Program-made: the position numbers and the translations under genes
Part shown: piece after piece, positions 8,610 to 17,191 of the stretch
How positions within the stretch are numbered: the first letter of the stretch is position 1
Layout of the letters: each line of letters begins with the position of its first letter
NCBI RefSeq assembly: GCF_002944405.1
Contig: NZ_CP024307.1
Location: forward strand, 1,260,501 to 1,324,500
Source of the DNA: Sinorhizobium fredii
GTDB taxonomy: Bacteria; Pseudomonadota; Alphaproteobacteria; Rhizobiales; Rhizobiaceae
Length of the DNA stretch: 64,000 nt
Direction: 5' to 3'
The notes under the pieces: model-generated
What the model saw: the letters and a program-made list of their open reading frames with translations, nothing else
Told to the model about the DNA's origin: nothing
The model's database searches: none

Positions 8610-8843
8610 GTCTTCATGGAGGATCGCGTCGAGCCTCGTGGGCGCGTCGCCCTCCTTGGTGAACCGCTTCATCCAGATCCGGTCGGCCACGAGGAGGTGG
8701 TTGAGCGTTCCATGCAGAGAACCGAAGAAGGCGCCCTTGTCCTGCCGGTACTCCGCCTCGGAGAGTTCGGCTACGGCAACGTAGAGCAGCCGGTTGGCCC
8801 AGCGATTGTAGTCGGCAAACATCCGGTAATGGTCGAGCATCAC
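8328..8843 (-). CDS. DinB-family metal-binding protein
   Basis: This 171-residue DinB/YfiT-type four-helix bundle protein has the expected metal triad: His49 in LNHLL, and His134 and His138 in NHQTHHRG. DinB proteins are damage-inducible in Bacillus or act as thiol-dependent enzymes; the reaction here is unknown. Length is standard and there is no signal peptide. Its coding frame has strong family similarity throughout, which argues that the rightward frame covering 8328-8609 is the spurious part of that overlap. Confidence 0.88.
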   Translation of the reverse strand: MMLDHYRMFADYNRWANRLLYVAVAELSEAEYRQDKGAFFGSLHGTLNHLLVADRIWMKRFTKEGDAPTRLDAILHEDLSALTAAREAEDERIIAWIDSLDEARLGAHFTYSPISRPGEITQKVALALDHLFNHQTHHRGQAHAILTALGRPSLTLDLAFFLWTEGKKWSA

Positions 8844-8979
8844 ATTCTCCCTTGCTGTCCGCCCACCCTAGCTCGGATTGATATTCGCGTGTCGAATGCA
8901 ACTCATGAAAATTACTGATTTGATCGCCCGGGCTCGCTCTCCTTTTATGCGTCGAACGATGTTCAGAACAGGAGGGGAC

Positions 8980-9669
8980 ATGACCCGCACACTTTATGCG
9001 CTCTGTGGTACCGACCGGACGCGCCCCTTTTCGCCGCATGTGTGGAAGACCAAGCTTTCGCTCGCACACAAGGGGCTCGGCTTCGACGTGGCGCCTGTCG
9101 GCTTCACCGAAATCCCAAAGCTCGAGCAAGGAGCGACGAAGATCGTCCCGCTGCTCCGCGACGGCGACAATCTCGTCAGCGACAGTTTCGACATCGCTCT
9201 TTATCTCGAGGAGACCTATCCCGACCACCCGGCCCTGTTCGGCGGCGAGGGTGGCAAGGCAACGGCCCGCTTCGTCGAAGGCTGGTCGCAGATGACGCTG
9301 CATCCGGCGATCGGCCGCATCGCCATCATGAATATCCATGACAGCCTCGATCCGGTGGATCAGGCCTATTTCCGGCAGAGCCGCGAGCAGCGCTTCGGTA
9401 AGTCGCTCGAGGCGACCGCGGAGGCGGGAGAAGCGGATCTCGAAACCTTCTCGATGAAGCTCGAACCGCTTCGCCACATGCTGAAATTCCAGCCTTTCAT
9501 CGGCGGCGATGGGCCACTCTTTGCCGATTACATCGTCTTCGGTGCCCTGCAATGGGCGCGGATCGTCTCGCCGCATCGTCTGCTCGCTGAGGGTGACGTC
9601 GTTTCGGACTGGTTCGAGCGTTGCCTCGATCTCCACGATGGCCTCGGCCGTTCCGTGACAGCCGCGTGA
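8980..9669 (+). CDS. Glutathione S-transferase family protein
   Basis: This 229-residue protein has an N-terminal thioredoxin-like domain (FSPHVWKTKLSLAHKGLGF, residues 14-32). The IVPLLRDG and SDSFDIALYLEETYP stretches (about 52-84) are the glutathione-binding cis-Pro and SES-like elements. An all-helical C-terminal domain follows. The start at 8980 follows GGAGGGG directly (8971-8977). The N-terminal text is reminiscent of LigE/beta-etherase-type GSTs, but assignment beyond the family is uncertain. It is cytosolic and monocistronic. Confidence 0.85.
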   Translation: MTRTLYALCGTDRTRPFSPHVWKTKLSLAHKGLGFDVAPVGFTEIPKLEQGATKIVPLLRDGDNLVSDSFDIALYLEETYPDHPALFGGEGGKATARFVEGWSQMTLHPAIGRIAIMNIHDSLDPVDQAYFRQSREQRFGKSLEATAEAGEADLETFSMKLEPLRHMLKFQPFIGGDGPLFADYIVFGALQWARIVSPHRLLAEGDVVSDWFERCLDLHDGLGRSVTAA

Positions 9670-9771
9670 AACTGTCGCCGGCTCAGGCGAATCATCGCCG
9701 CTCCCCCTTGTTTTGCGCGGCATTGGCGGCTAATGAACCGCCACTTTCTCAAGAGCAAGGGAATTGAGCCA

Positions 9772-10194
9772 ATGGCGATTGAACGTACCTTTTCGATGAT
9801 CAAGCCCGACGCAACGAAGCGCAATCTGACCGGCGCCATCACCAAGATGCTCGAAGACGCCGGCCTGCGCGTCGTCGCTTCGAAGCGCGTCTGGATGAGC
9901 CGCCGCGAAGCCGAAGGCTTCTACGCCGTCCACAAGGAGCGCCCGTTCTTCGGTGAGCTGGTCGAGTTCATGTCTTCCGGCCCGACCATCGTTCAGGTTC
10001 TCGAAGGCGAGAACGCCATTGCCAAGAACCGCGAAGTGATGGGCGCCACCAACCCGGCCAACGCTGACGAAGGGACCATCCGCAAGGTTCACGCGCTGTC
10101 GATCGGCGAAAACTCAGTTCACGGTTCCGATGGTCCGGAAACGGCTGCCGAGGAAATCGCCTACTGGTTTGCGGGCACCGAGATCGTCGGCTGA
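9772..10194 (+). CDS. ndk: Nucleoside diphosphate kinase
   Basis: This 140-residue enzyme equilibrates NTP/NDP pools by ping-pong phosphotransfer. [11 protein letters not shown] (4-14) is the conserved N terminus and His117 in NSVHGSD is the phosphorylated catalytic residue. [14 protein letters not shown] (91-104) is the nucleotide-binding segment. Length is normal for bacterial Ndk. The ATG at 9772 is preferred over 9733 because family members start at MAIERT. A strong terminator lies at 10241-10268. Confidence 0.97.
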   Translation: MAIERTFSMIKPDATKRNLTGAITKMLEDAGLRVVASKRVWMSRREAEGFYAVHKERPFFGELVEFMSSGPTIVQVLEGENAIAKNREVMGATNPANADEGTIRKVHALSIGENSVHGSDGPETAAEEIAYWFAGTEIVG

Positions 10195-10240
10195 TCCATT
10201 TTCTTCGTTTTGCGCTCTAAGGGCTTGAAACGGTCTTCGA

Positions 10241-10268
10241 AACCGGGGCGGAGACGCCCCGGTTTTCC
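10241..10268 (+). terminator. Rho-independent terminator of ndk
   Basis: AACCGGGGCG (10241-10250) pairs with CGCCCCGGTT (10255-10264) around a GAGA tetraloop, followed by TTTCCTT. It lies between convergent ndk and the lipoprotein gene and may serve both. Confidence 0.85.
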
Positions 10269-10769
10269 TTATGTCGGGCAGGCGGACGTGTCGAAATGCG
10301 TCGGCGCCAGCCCATTCCTGAAGACTTCCGGATTCTTGTCGTAGGCAGGGCCGACGACCAAGGGTCTTGCCGGCATGACGCTCTGGTCGACATCGGAAAC
10401 CACCGTCGTTTCCAGCTTCTGCAGCGTCGCTCCGTCCGGCCCCTTGACCTCGATCGTCACCGCATAGGGCCTCTCCTTCCTGACGCAGGTTATGTCCGGG
10501 CTTTCCAGCACCACCTTGTCGAGCTTCGGAAAGAGCTTGCGCGTCAATGTCAGCGGTTCGCCGCCGGCCGGGTTCTCGAAGCTTGCCACGACGATGCTGC
10601 CGTCCGGCAGCGGTTCCGTCTTGTTGAGCGTGATCGTGTAGGTGGCGTAGGCGAGCCGGTAGTTGAAGACGAACATCTTGCCGGTCAATTTCAGTGGATC
10701 CGGTCCGGCCTCGCGCTGGCAGCCGGCAAGCGCGGCCGCGACCAAGGCGATTGCAATGGCGTGTTTCAT
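10269..10769 (-). CDS. Putative lipoprotein of unknown function
   Basis: This 166-residue protein has a lipoprotein signal: a short basic start, an Ala/Leu core and LAGC with the acylated cysteine at 17. The mature part is rich in beta-type segments, with a DPLKLTGKMFVFNYRLAYATY region after the anchor. No family is recognised. The start at 10769 is chosen because AGGAAA lies upstream and the signal peptide begins there. Its ATG overlaps the stop of the CGNR gene by 4 bp, so the two are translationally coupled. Confidence 0.75.
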   Translation of the reverse strand: MKHAIAIALVAAALAGCQREAGPDPLKLTGKMFVFNYRLAYATYTITLNKTEPLPDGSIVVASFENPAGGEPLTLTRKLFPKLDKVVLESPDITCVRKERPYAVTIEVKGPDGATLQKLETTVVSDVDQSVMPARPLVVGPAYDKNPEVFRNGLAPTHFDTSACPT

Positions 10770-11326
10770 GGCTGTGTTTCCTGTTTGGAACGGCGGTAGT
10801 GGCGTTTGGCCTTCGTGCGGTTGCCGCAAACCGCCATGTCGCACCAGGTCCTGCTCCGGTTGCGGCTGCGGTCAAGGAACAGCCATTCGCAGTTCGGGCA
10901 AATCTTAAGGCGGTCGGGCTCCGGATTGGCGACGAGGCTGAGCGCCGAATGCGCAGTGGCGACGTCGAGAGCGATGTATCCGCCGCCATCCCCCGGTCGG
11001 CGCACCACCGCGGCGATCGCCTCCAATAGATCGGCAAGAAGCTCCGGCCGGTCTTCGTCCCGCACCAGAGCCCGGAAATGCCGGTCCGTCGCCTCGCGCA
11101 GATCGATCAGCGACGCCCGCCTTTCAGGCCCGATCGGACCGAGCCTGCCGAACCGCTGCTTCTCGCAACCATGGAGATTGGCTGCTTCGGCAAAGCTGTC
11201 GATCGCCCTTTCATCGGCAAAACGATCGATGCGGCGTTGCGGGTCGAAGCGCAGGACCACCGAATTGGCGACATCTAGCGCCAATGCGCCGCCCGAAAAT
11301 CGATGCGCGGTCCAGGTGAAGCTCAT
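10766..11326 (-). CDS. CGNR zinc-finger (ABATE-type) putative regulator
   Basis: This 186-residue protein has an N-terminal ABATE-like domain and a C-terminal CGNR zinc-finger domain with cysteines 143, 146, 162 and 167 in CPNCEWLF and WCDMAVCGNRTKAKRHY. Such proteins are presumed transcriptional regulators with a stress-associated N-terminal ligand domain. The arginine-rich region around the fingers fits nucleic acid binding. It is the first gene of a two-gene leftward unit with the lipoprotein. An AT-rich divergent region and a RIME-like repeat lie upstream. Confidence 0.85.
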   Translation of the reverse strand: MSFTWTAHRFSGGALALDVANSVVLRFDPQRRIDRFADERAIDSFAEAANLHGCEKQRFGRLGPIGPERRASLIDLREATDRHFRALVRDEDRPELLADLLEAIAAVVRRPGDGGGYIALDVATAHSALSLVANPEPDRLKICPNCEWLFLDRSRNRSRTWCDMAVCGNRTKAKRHYRRSKQETQP

Positions 11327-11380
11327 GCGAAAATCCTAACTAGTAAAACTCATTTTACCAGTTATATTGATCCTGTCACC

Positions 11381-11484
11381 ACTGCATGTCTCTTAAATCG
11401 ACATCGATTTAAGGACAAAGATATGCAGCAATTCAAAGCGCTACAGCGATCCTTGCACGTCCGACAAGACGCACGGCGCTGTAG
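11381..11484 (+). repeat. RIME-like intergenic repeat, copy B
   Basis: Same layout and orientation as copy A. ACTGCATG is followed by a TCTTAAATCG/CGATTTAAGGA palindrome, then ATGCAGCAATTCAAAGCGCTACAG, then an imperfect GCACGTC/GACGCAC stem closing at CGCTGTAG. Several stem positions differ from copy A in a partly compensated way (GCGCGTC to GCACGTC). It sits in the 272-bp gap between the divergent CGNR and LivH-like genes. Confidence 0.8.
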
Positions 11485-11598
11485 AGCCGCAGAGCAAAGT
11501 TGGTTGCGCCTTCGGCCTCCGCGTTTTGCAGGTGAACTTGATGCAGTTTCGTTCTCGGATCGACCCGATCCTGACCGCCGCGACCGACCGGATATGCC

Positions 11599-12495
11599 AT
11601 GGCCTATTTCCTTCAGCAGATCGCCAATGCCGTTCCCGTTGCAGCGCTCTATGCGGCACTTGCCTTCGGCTACGCGATCGCCTTCGCCGTCACGCGGCGG
11701 GCCGACCTGACCTATGGCGCGCTCTTCGCATTTGCCGGGCAGATGTTCGTTCTCTTTTCGGATTTCGGCTGGAACCGGCTGTGGCTGGTGCTGCCTGCGG
11801 CCCTCGGCGTCGGTGCGGCGGCGGCGCTGAGCTTCGGGCTTGGCGCGGGGCTGGTCGCCGGCCGCTACATCATCCGGCCGCTGGCTTTCTCCTCGGCAAA
11901 TGCGGTGGTTGTCGCCTCGCTCGGTAGCCTTATCGTGCTCATGGAAACGGCGCGTCTCGCGTCAGATACGAGAAGCCTCTGGCTGCCGCCATTTCTGAAC
12001 CAGGTTATCGTCTTCTGGCCGGATCCGGAATTTCCCGTGACGCTGACAGTCGTGCAACTGCTGAACACCGCGCTGATGGCGGCGCTCGTCGCCGCCGGCC
12101 ATTGGCTGCTGACGCACTCCTATGTCGGGCGATACTGGCGGGCCGTCTCCCAGGATCGTGAGGCTGCCGCCCTTTGCGGCATAGATCCCTCGATCGTCTA
12201 CATTCTTGCCTATGGCGTCGCGTCGGTGATCGCCGCCTTCTGCGGCATTCTGGCCGCCTCCTATTATGGCAACATGGACTTCGGCATGGGCCTGACCTTC
12301 GGCGTCAAGGTCCTGTTCATCGCGGCAATCGGCGGCCAGGCGGCGCCACTCTATGCTGCCCTCGGCGCCGCCGGCGTAGGGCTCCTGGAAACGCTGTGGA
12401 GCGCCTACGGGCCGATCCTCTGGCGGGATTTCGCGATCTTCGGCTTTCTCGTCATCGTGCTCGTCGTGACCAGGCAGGAAAAGGTCATCCCCTGA
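11599..12495 (+). CDS. LivH-type ABC transporter permease (orphan)
   Basis: This 298-residue inner-membrane protein has about eight hydrophobic segments and the layout of branched-chain amino acid permease LivH: an N-terminal helix, a central periplasmic loop (about 120-145), a cytoplasmic EAA-like loop with DREAAALCGIDP (about 188-199), and a C-terminal helix cluster. No LivM, LivG, LivF or LivK gene is adjacent; the neighbours are CGNR and moaE, both on the other strand. It therefore either works with subunits encoded elsewhere or is a leftover. The substrate cannot be named. Confidence 0.8.
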   Translation: MAYFLQQIANAVPVAALYAALAFGYAIAFAVTRRADLTYGALFAFAGQMFVLFSDFGWNRLWLVLPAALGVGAAAALSFGLGAGLVAGRYIIRPLAFSSANAVVVASLGSLIVLMETARLASDTRSLWLPPFLNQVIVFWPDPEFPVTLTVVQLLNTALMAALVAAGHWLLTHSYVGRYWRAVSQDREAAALCGIDPSIVYILAYGVASVIAAFCGILAASYYGNMDFGMGLTFGVKVLFIAAIGGQAAPLYAALGAAGVGLLETLWSAYGPILWRDFAIFGFLVIVLVVTRQEKVIP

Positions 12496-12505
12496 CGGCG
12501 CTCGC

Positions 12506-12970
12506 TCAGCGGCCCCAACGGCCGCGTGCCGCGTCGTCGGCGTCCTTGGCGCTGACCCAGTCGTCGGCACTGCCATCGGCACGGTGTTCCTTCTTCCAGA
12601 AGGGCGCCGAGGTTTTCAGGAAATCCATGATGAAGTTGGCGCCGTCGAAAGCGGCCTGCCGATGCGGCGAGACGGTGACCACGAGCACGATGTTCTCACC
12701 GGGCTCGATACGGCCGTAGCGGTGAATGGCCGTCGCGGCCTGCAACCCGAAGCGCTGCACCGCCTCGTGGCAGATGCGGCTGATCTCGGCTTCCGCCATG
12801 CCCGGATAATGTTCGAGTTCGAGCGCGTTCAAAGCCCCTGCCTCATCGCGGCAGAGGCCCAGAAAGGTGACGACAGCACCGATGTCCGCCCGGCCGCGGG
12901 TGAGCGCGGAGACTTCGGCTGCAAGATCGAAGTCCTCGGGTTGGACACGCACGCTGACCGAAGCGTCCAT
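12506..12970 (-). CDS. moaE: Molybdopterin synthase catalytic subunit MoaE
   Basis: This 154-residue large subunit of molybdopterin synthase inserts two sulfurs, carried by MoaD thiocarboxylate, into cyclic pyranopterin monophosphate. Features visible are GAVVTFLGLCRD (about 31-42), LELEHYPGMAE (51-61), HRYGRIEPGE (about 83-92), SPHRQAAFDG, and the WKKE stretch (125-128) carrying the conserved active-site lysine region. It starts 4 bp after the moaD stop, so the two subunits are co-translated. The C terminus has a short extra tail. Confidence 0.95.
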   Translation of the reverse strand: MDASVSVRVQPEDFDLAAEVSALTRGRADIGAVVTFLGLCRDEAGALNALELEHYPGMAEAEISRICHEAVQRFGLQAATAIHRYGRIEPGENIVLVVTVSPHRQAAFDGANFIMDFLKTSAPFWKKEHRADGSADDWVSAKDADDAARGRWGR

Positions 12971-12974
12971 CGCC

Positions 12975-13235
12975 TCAGCCGCCCGTCATCGGCGGAAAGA
13001 GCGCGATCTCGCGGGCACCGGCGATCGGCTCGCCGTGATCGACATGTTCCTGGTTGATCGCCGCGCGGATGACGTTCTGGTGTTCGAGCGCCGATTCATA
13101 CTCGGCGCCGAGCGTCTTCAAATGCGCCAGCAGATCGCCGACCGTGACGACGCCGTCCGGGAGATCCAGCGTTTCCTCACCCTTGCCGATGCGTTCGCGC
13201 ACCCAGGAAAAATAGACGAGGTTGACAGTGCTCAT
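12975..13235 (-). CDS. moaD: Molybdopterin synthase sulfur-carrier subunit MoaD
   Basis: This 86-residue ubiquitin-like protein ends in ALFPPMTGG. The C-terminal Gly-Gly is adenylated and converted to a thiocarboxylate that feeds MoaE. The YFSWVRERIGKGEE start and DLPDGVVTVGDLLAHL segment are typical. Its start overlaps the pgsA stop by 4 bp, and moaE follows after 4 bp. Molybdenum cofactor made here could serve the molybdopterin oxidoreductase at 20756-22870, an inference from content only. Confidence 0.95.
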   Translation of the reverse strand: MSTVNLVYFSWVRERIGKGEETLDLPDGVVTVGDLLAHLKTLGAEYESALEHQNVIRAAINQEHVDHGEPIAGAREIALFPPMTGG

Positions 13236-13819
13236 TCGTTGACCACATGCTTCAGGCCAGCGCGGAAATAATCATAGCCGGTATAGAGCGTGATTGCCGC
13301 GGCGATCCACAGAAGGACGATGCCAGCCTCGGTTATATAGGGCACGATCTTGTCGCCGGCCGGACCGGCAAGCAGGAAGGCGATCGCCACCATCTGGATG
13401 GTCGTCTTCCACTTGGCGATTCGCGTAACGGGCACGCTGACCTTCAGCGCTGCAAGATATTCGCGAAGCCCGGAAACGAGGATTTCGCGGCAAAGAATGA
13501 TGATCGCGGCCCAGATCGACCAGCCGGCGATGGTGCCGTCCGCAGCGACCAGCAGCAGGATCGAGGCGACCAGCAGCTTGTCGGCGATCGGGTCGAGCAT
13601 CCGGCCGATATTGGAAGTCTGCTTCCATATGCGCGCAAGATAGCCGTCGAAGAAATCGGTGACCGAGGCGGTGACGAACAGCACGAGAGCGGTCCAGCGG
13701 GCGAAATCGGAACTGTGCAGCCGGCCCTCGATGAAGAAGCACAGCACGATCAGCGGCACGATGAGGATACGGAAGTAGGTCAGCAGATTCGGGATGCTGT
13801 AGGCAATGGGCGTTGGCAT
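13232..13819 (-). CDS. pgsA: CDP-diacylglycerol--glycerol-3-phosphate 3-phosphatidyltransferase
   Basis: This integral membrane enzyme of phosphatidylglycerol synthesis belongs to the CDP-alcohol phosphatidyltransferase family. SIPNLLTYFRILIVPLIV opens the first membrane segment. The catalytic DG-AR-G-D-D motif is present (TDFFDGYLARIWKQTSNIGRMLDPIADKLL, residues about 51-80), with the acidic DxxDG, GxxxD and xxxD positions intact. The start at 13819 gives a typical length of 195 residues. An upstream GTG at 13840 has a GGGGGA ahead of it and cannot be excluded. PG is the acceptor for the lysyl transferase LpiA encoded at 23621. Confidence 0.92.
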   Translation of the reverse strand: MPTPIAYSIPNLLTYFRILIVPLIVLCFFIEGRLHSSDFARWTALVLFVTASVTDFFDGYLARIWKQTSNIGRMLDPIADKLLVASILLLVAADGTIAGWSIWAAIIILCREILVSGLREYLAALKVSVPVTRIAKWKTTIQMVAIAFLLAGPAGDKIVPYITEAGIVLLWIAAAITLYTGYDYFRAGLKHVVNE

Positions 13820-14038
13820 GGACTCGGTTTCTCTGGACACGACAATCCCCCATTTCCCGCGGGTCATCGATGCGATTTTATTGTTCGGATGGCATCGGGT
13901 AAGCGCCAGCTCACAGACCCTCCGGTTTCAGGTGTACAGAATGACTTTGCGACCACAAGGTCAACAGGTCATTGCGCTACTCCTGTCATATTTGGCGGAT
14001 TTCGCCTGAACGCAGTCTGAATTGCGCCGCCGCTGCGC

Positions 14039-16060
14039 TTATTTGGCATCCTCGTGAAAATGCTCGTAGACGAGGCGGGCCACGGTCTCCGAAATGCCGT
14101 TGACGGCCATCAGGTCGTTGATGCCCGCGCGGGAAACCGCCTTGGCGGTGCCGAAATGGGTGAGAAGCGCTCGCTTGCGGGTCGGGCCGATGCCGGCGAT
14201 TTCGTCGAGCGGGTTCTTGACCATCTCCTTCTTTCGCCGCGCCCGGTGCGAGCCGATTGCAAAGCGATGCGCCTCGTCGCGCAGCCGCTGGATGAAATAG
14301 AGCACCGGATCGCGGGGCGGCAGCGTGAACCCGTCCACGCCTTCGACAAAGAAGCGTTCGCGACCGGCGTCCCGGTCGACGCCCTTGGCGACGCCGATCG
14401 CCGTCACGCAGTCCTCGACGTCGAGTTCCTTGAGAATGGCGCGGACGGCCGTCATCTGTCCCTGGCCGCCATCGATGACGATGACGTCAGGCCATGCCGG
14501 GAAGGCCGCCTCTTCGCTCACCTCTGTCGAGCGGTCCGGCTTGCCTTCCTCCTTCAGCAGACGCGAGAAGCGACGCGTCATCACCTCACGCATCATGCCG
14601 AAGTCGTCGCCCGGGGTGATGTCCTTCGATTTGATGTTGAACTTGCGATACTGACCTTTAACGAAGCCCTCGGGGCCGGCGACCACCATGCCGCCGACGG
14701 CATTGGTGCCCATGATGTGCGAGTTATCGTAGATTTCGATGCGACGCGGCACCGAAGGCAACTTGAAGGTCTCGGCAAAGCCCTCGAGCAGGCGCGACTG
14801 CGAGGCCGTCTCCGCAAGCTTGCGGCCATGCGCTTCGCGCGCATTGGCCTGTGCGTGCTCGACAAGGTCCTTTTTCTCGCCCCGCTGCGGTACGAGGATC
14901 GACACCTTGTAGCCGGACTTCTCGCTCAACGCCTGGGCAAGCAATTCCTGCTCGTCGACCGCCTCGCAGAGCAGGATCTGCCGCGGGCACGGCTTGTCGT
15001 CGTAGAATTGGGCGAGGAAGGCGCTGAGTACCTCGGCGGCCGGGAGCGACGGGTCGGCCTTCGGAAAATAGGCGCGGTTGCCCCAGTTCTGGCCGGTGCG
15101 GAAGAAGAACACCTGGATGCAGGAAATGCCGCCCTCGTGGTGAATGGCGAAGACGTCCGCTTCCTCGACACCGGCAGGGTTGATCCCCTGGTAGCTCTGC
15201 ACATGGCTGAGCGCCGCCAGGCGGTCCCGGTAAAGCGCCGCCCGCTCGAAGTCGAGATTTTCCGACGCTTCGGCCATCGCCGCGGCGATCGTCGCCTTCA
15301 CAGCCTGGCTCTTACCGGAGAGGAAGTCCTTCGCCTCGCGCACGAGCTCGGCATAATCCGGATCGCTGATCTCGCCCGTGCAGGGCGCCGAACAGCGCTT
15401 GATCTGATAAAGCAGACAAGGCCGCGTGCGTGTTTCGAAGACGCTGTCGGTGCAGGTCCTCAAGAGAAAGGCCCGCTGCAGCGAATTGATCGTCCGCCCC
15501 ACCGCACCGGCGGAGGCGAACGGCCCGAAATAGTCGCCCTTGCGGCTGCGCGCGCCGCGGTGCTTGTAGAGCGCCGGTGCCCGGGTGTCGCCGGTGACGA
15601 CAATGTAGGGGAACGACTTGTCGTCGCGCAAAAGCACGTTGAAGCGCGGGCGCAGACGCTTGATCAGGTTCGCCTCGAGCAGTAGCGCCTCGATTTCGGT
15701 GCGCGTCGTGACGAACTCCATGTTCGCCGTCTCGCGCACCATGCGGGCGATGCGGTTCGAGTGGCCGCGCCCTTGTGCGTAGTTGCTCACCCGCTTCTTC
15801 AGACTGCGCGCCTTGCCGACATAGAGCACGTCGCCGGCCTCGTTGAACATTCGGTAGACGCCGGGTCCATTCGGCAGCAGCTTGACGAAGGCCTGGATCA
15901 GTTCGGCGCCCTTGAGCCCCTGCGTTTCTGCCTTGCTCTCCGCCCATTCCACAGTGGGCGCCGGCCGTTCGCTCTCGGCAACTTCGACGAGATCGTCTTC
16001 GTCATCGGTTTCGCTGCCGTCATAGAGGATGCCGCCGTCGGTGGGCGTCCGCCCGTTCAT
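14039..16060 (-). CDS. uvrC: Excinuclease ABC subunit C
   Basis: This 673-residue UvrC makes the dual incisions of nucleotide excision repair. The N-terminal GIY-YIG nuclease (GPGVYRMF...LYVGKA, residues 65-84) precedes a Cys-rich segment, a UVR UvrB-binding helix pair (about 260-295), the RNase H-like nuclease with IEIYDNSH (about 441-448) and [10 protein letters not shown] (about 535), and C-terminal helix-hairpin-helix motifs ([31 protein letters not shown]). It has an acidic extension of about 50 residues before the core; the true start could be internal. The start overlaps the upstream SDR gene by 4 bp. Confidence 0.96.
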   Translation of the reverse strand: MNGRTPTDGGILYDGSETDDEDDLVEVAESERPAPTVEWAESKAETQGLKGAELIQAFVKLLPNGPGVYRMFNEAGDVLYVGKARSLKKRVSNYAQGRGHSNRIARMVRETANMEFVTTRTEIEALLLEANLIKRLRPRFNVLLRDDKSFPYIVVTGDTRAPALYKHRGARSRKGDYFGPFASAGAVGRTINSLQRAFLLRTCTDSVFETRTRPCLLYQIKRCSAPCTGEISDPDYAELVREAKDFLSGKSQAVKATIAAAMAEASENLDFERAALYRDRLAALSHVQSYQGINPAGVEEADVFAIHHEGGISCIQVFFFRTGQNWGNRAYFPKADPSLPAAEVLSAFLAQFYDDKPCPRQILLCEAVDEQELLAQALSEKSGYKVSILVPQRGEKKDLVEHAQANAREAHGRKLAETASQSRLLEGFAETFKLPSVPRRIEIYDNSHIMGTNAVGGMVVAGPEGFVKGQYRKFNIKSKDITPGDDFGMMREVMTRRFSRLLKEEGKPDRSTEVSEEAAFPAWPDVIVIDGGQGQMTAVRAILKELDVEDCVTAIGVAKGVDRDAGRERFFVEGVDGFTLPPRDPVLYFIQRLRDEAHRFAIGSHRARRKKEMVKNPLDEIAGIGPTRKRALLTHFGTAKAVSRAGINDLMAVNGISETVARLVYEHFHEDAK

Positions 16061-16821
16061 TCCACTATCTCCCGAATATCCGGCGTCTCCCAGGCGAGGT
16101 GCTGGCCGCCGTCGAGCGCGATCATCTGTCCGGTAACCGAGGGCGTCTCGAAAAGGAAGCGGATTGCGCGTCCGAATTCGTCGAGCGCCGGACCTCGCCT
16201 GAGAATCAGCGCGTGGACCTGGGCTTCGAAATCGCGCCGGTCCTGCCGCTCGTTCGGCAGCGTCGGACCGGGCCCGATGCCGTTGACGCGAATGTCAGGC
16301 GCCAGCGCCTGCGCCATCGTCTGGGTTGCCGTCCAGAGCGCCGACTTGGAGAGCATATAGGAATAAAAGCGTGGATTTGGAGACCAGACGCGCTGGTCGA
16401 TCACATTGACGATAAGGCCGGAAACATCGCCCGAACGCTGCCGCGCGAAGTCGCGGGCAAGCAGGGAGGGGGCCCGCACATGCAGGGCGAAGTGCCGCTC
16501 CCAGGCGTCCTCGTCGAACTCGTCGAGACTGTCCTTGTTGAAGACCGAGGCATTGTTGACGAGGAGATCGAGCGGGCCGAGCAGCGAGGTCGCCTGCGCG
16601 ATCAATTCCGACGCCGCCCTCACATCGGTGAGGTCCGCCTGGAGGGCGACAGCGTTTGTGCCGGCTTTTCTGAGGTCTGCCGCCAGCGCCTCGGCCTCGG
16701 CCATGGAGCCGTTTGCATGGATGGCGACCGCAAAGCCGTGGACGGCGAGATCCTCAACTATTGCCCTGCCGATGCGCCGGGCGCCGCCTGTAACCAGCGC
16801 CGCCTTGAATGTCCTTTTCAA
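16057..16821 (-). CDS. Short-chain dehydrogenase/reductase (pteridine reductase-like)
   Basis: This 254-residue classical SDR has the cofactor motif [11 protein letters not shown] (11-21), whose GGARRIG form with adjacent arginines is common in pteridine/dihydromonapterin reductases and favours NADPH. It also has NNAS (89-92) and the catalytic Tyr155-xxx-Lys159. The C terminus [13 protein letters not shown] is typical. It overlaps uvrC by 4 bp and heads that leftward unit. The substrate is unproven; a pterin or related carbonyl is the best guess. Confidence 0.85.
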   Translation of the reverse strand: MKRTFKAALVTGGARRIGRAIVEDLAVHGFAVAIHANGSMAEAEALAADLRKAGTNAVALQADLTDVRAASELIAQATSLLGPLDLLVNNASVFNKDSLDEFDEDAWERHFALHVRAPSLLARDFARQRSGDVSGLIVNVIDQRVWSPNPRFYSYMLSKSALWTATQTMAQALAPDIRVNGIGPGPTLPNERQDRRDFEAQVHALILRRGPALDEFGRAIRFLFETPSVTGQMIALDGGQHLAWETPDIREIVE

Positions 16822-17191
16822 CGTTCTTTCCCGTTCTGCGAATCCTGTTCCGGTCGGACACAGATATAGGCAGGAAAGGCCGGGCTGAAAAACTCCCCCG
16901 GACGATTCATTTCGGAAAAATTAACGTGAGCGGCGTATTTTGAATTATCTTTTATTCTTATAGTATATCTTTGGTTAATCTTCAATTATGGTTAATAAAT
17001 CCTCTGTGTCGTCAAGGCAACATCAAAGTTTGGACGCGGCTACGCCGCTAAAATTTCACATTTTAGCTCTTGAGAATCCGCATTTTCTGTCCAATTTCCG
17101 GTCAACCGGACGGGTTGATTGTAGATACCCGGTGTCTCGATAAAGCACGCCAAAGAGATGCTTCGGGGCGCCGGTCTGAAAGGAGAATAGT
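16822..17191. promoter_or_regulatory. 370-bp AT-rich divergent upstream region of ropB and the SDR-uvrC unit
   Basis: There is no coding sequence. The segment 16915-17060 is strikingly AT-rich against a GC-rich background, with runs such as TTTTATTCTTATAG and TTAACGTGAG, and probably holds the strong promoter of the abundant outer-membrane protein gene. A ribosome-binding site GGAGAA lies directly before the ATG at 17192. The transcript leader may be long, since the AT-rich block ends more than 100 bp upstream of the start codon. No operator was identified with confidence. Confidence 0.55.

Noticed and set aside
8614..9723. 369-codon leftward frame across dinB upstream region and the GST gene
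   Set aside because: It runs antisense to the GST and out of frame through dinB; neither part looks like a protein family.
11599..12495. Complete branched-chain amino acid transporter operon
   Set aside because: Only the LivH-like permease is present; flanking genes are on the opposite strand and unrelated.
16822..17191. Small RNA gene or tRNA
   Set aside because: No cloverleaf, terminator-like hairpin with T-run, or conserved structure was seen inside the gap.
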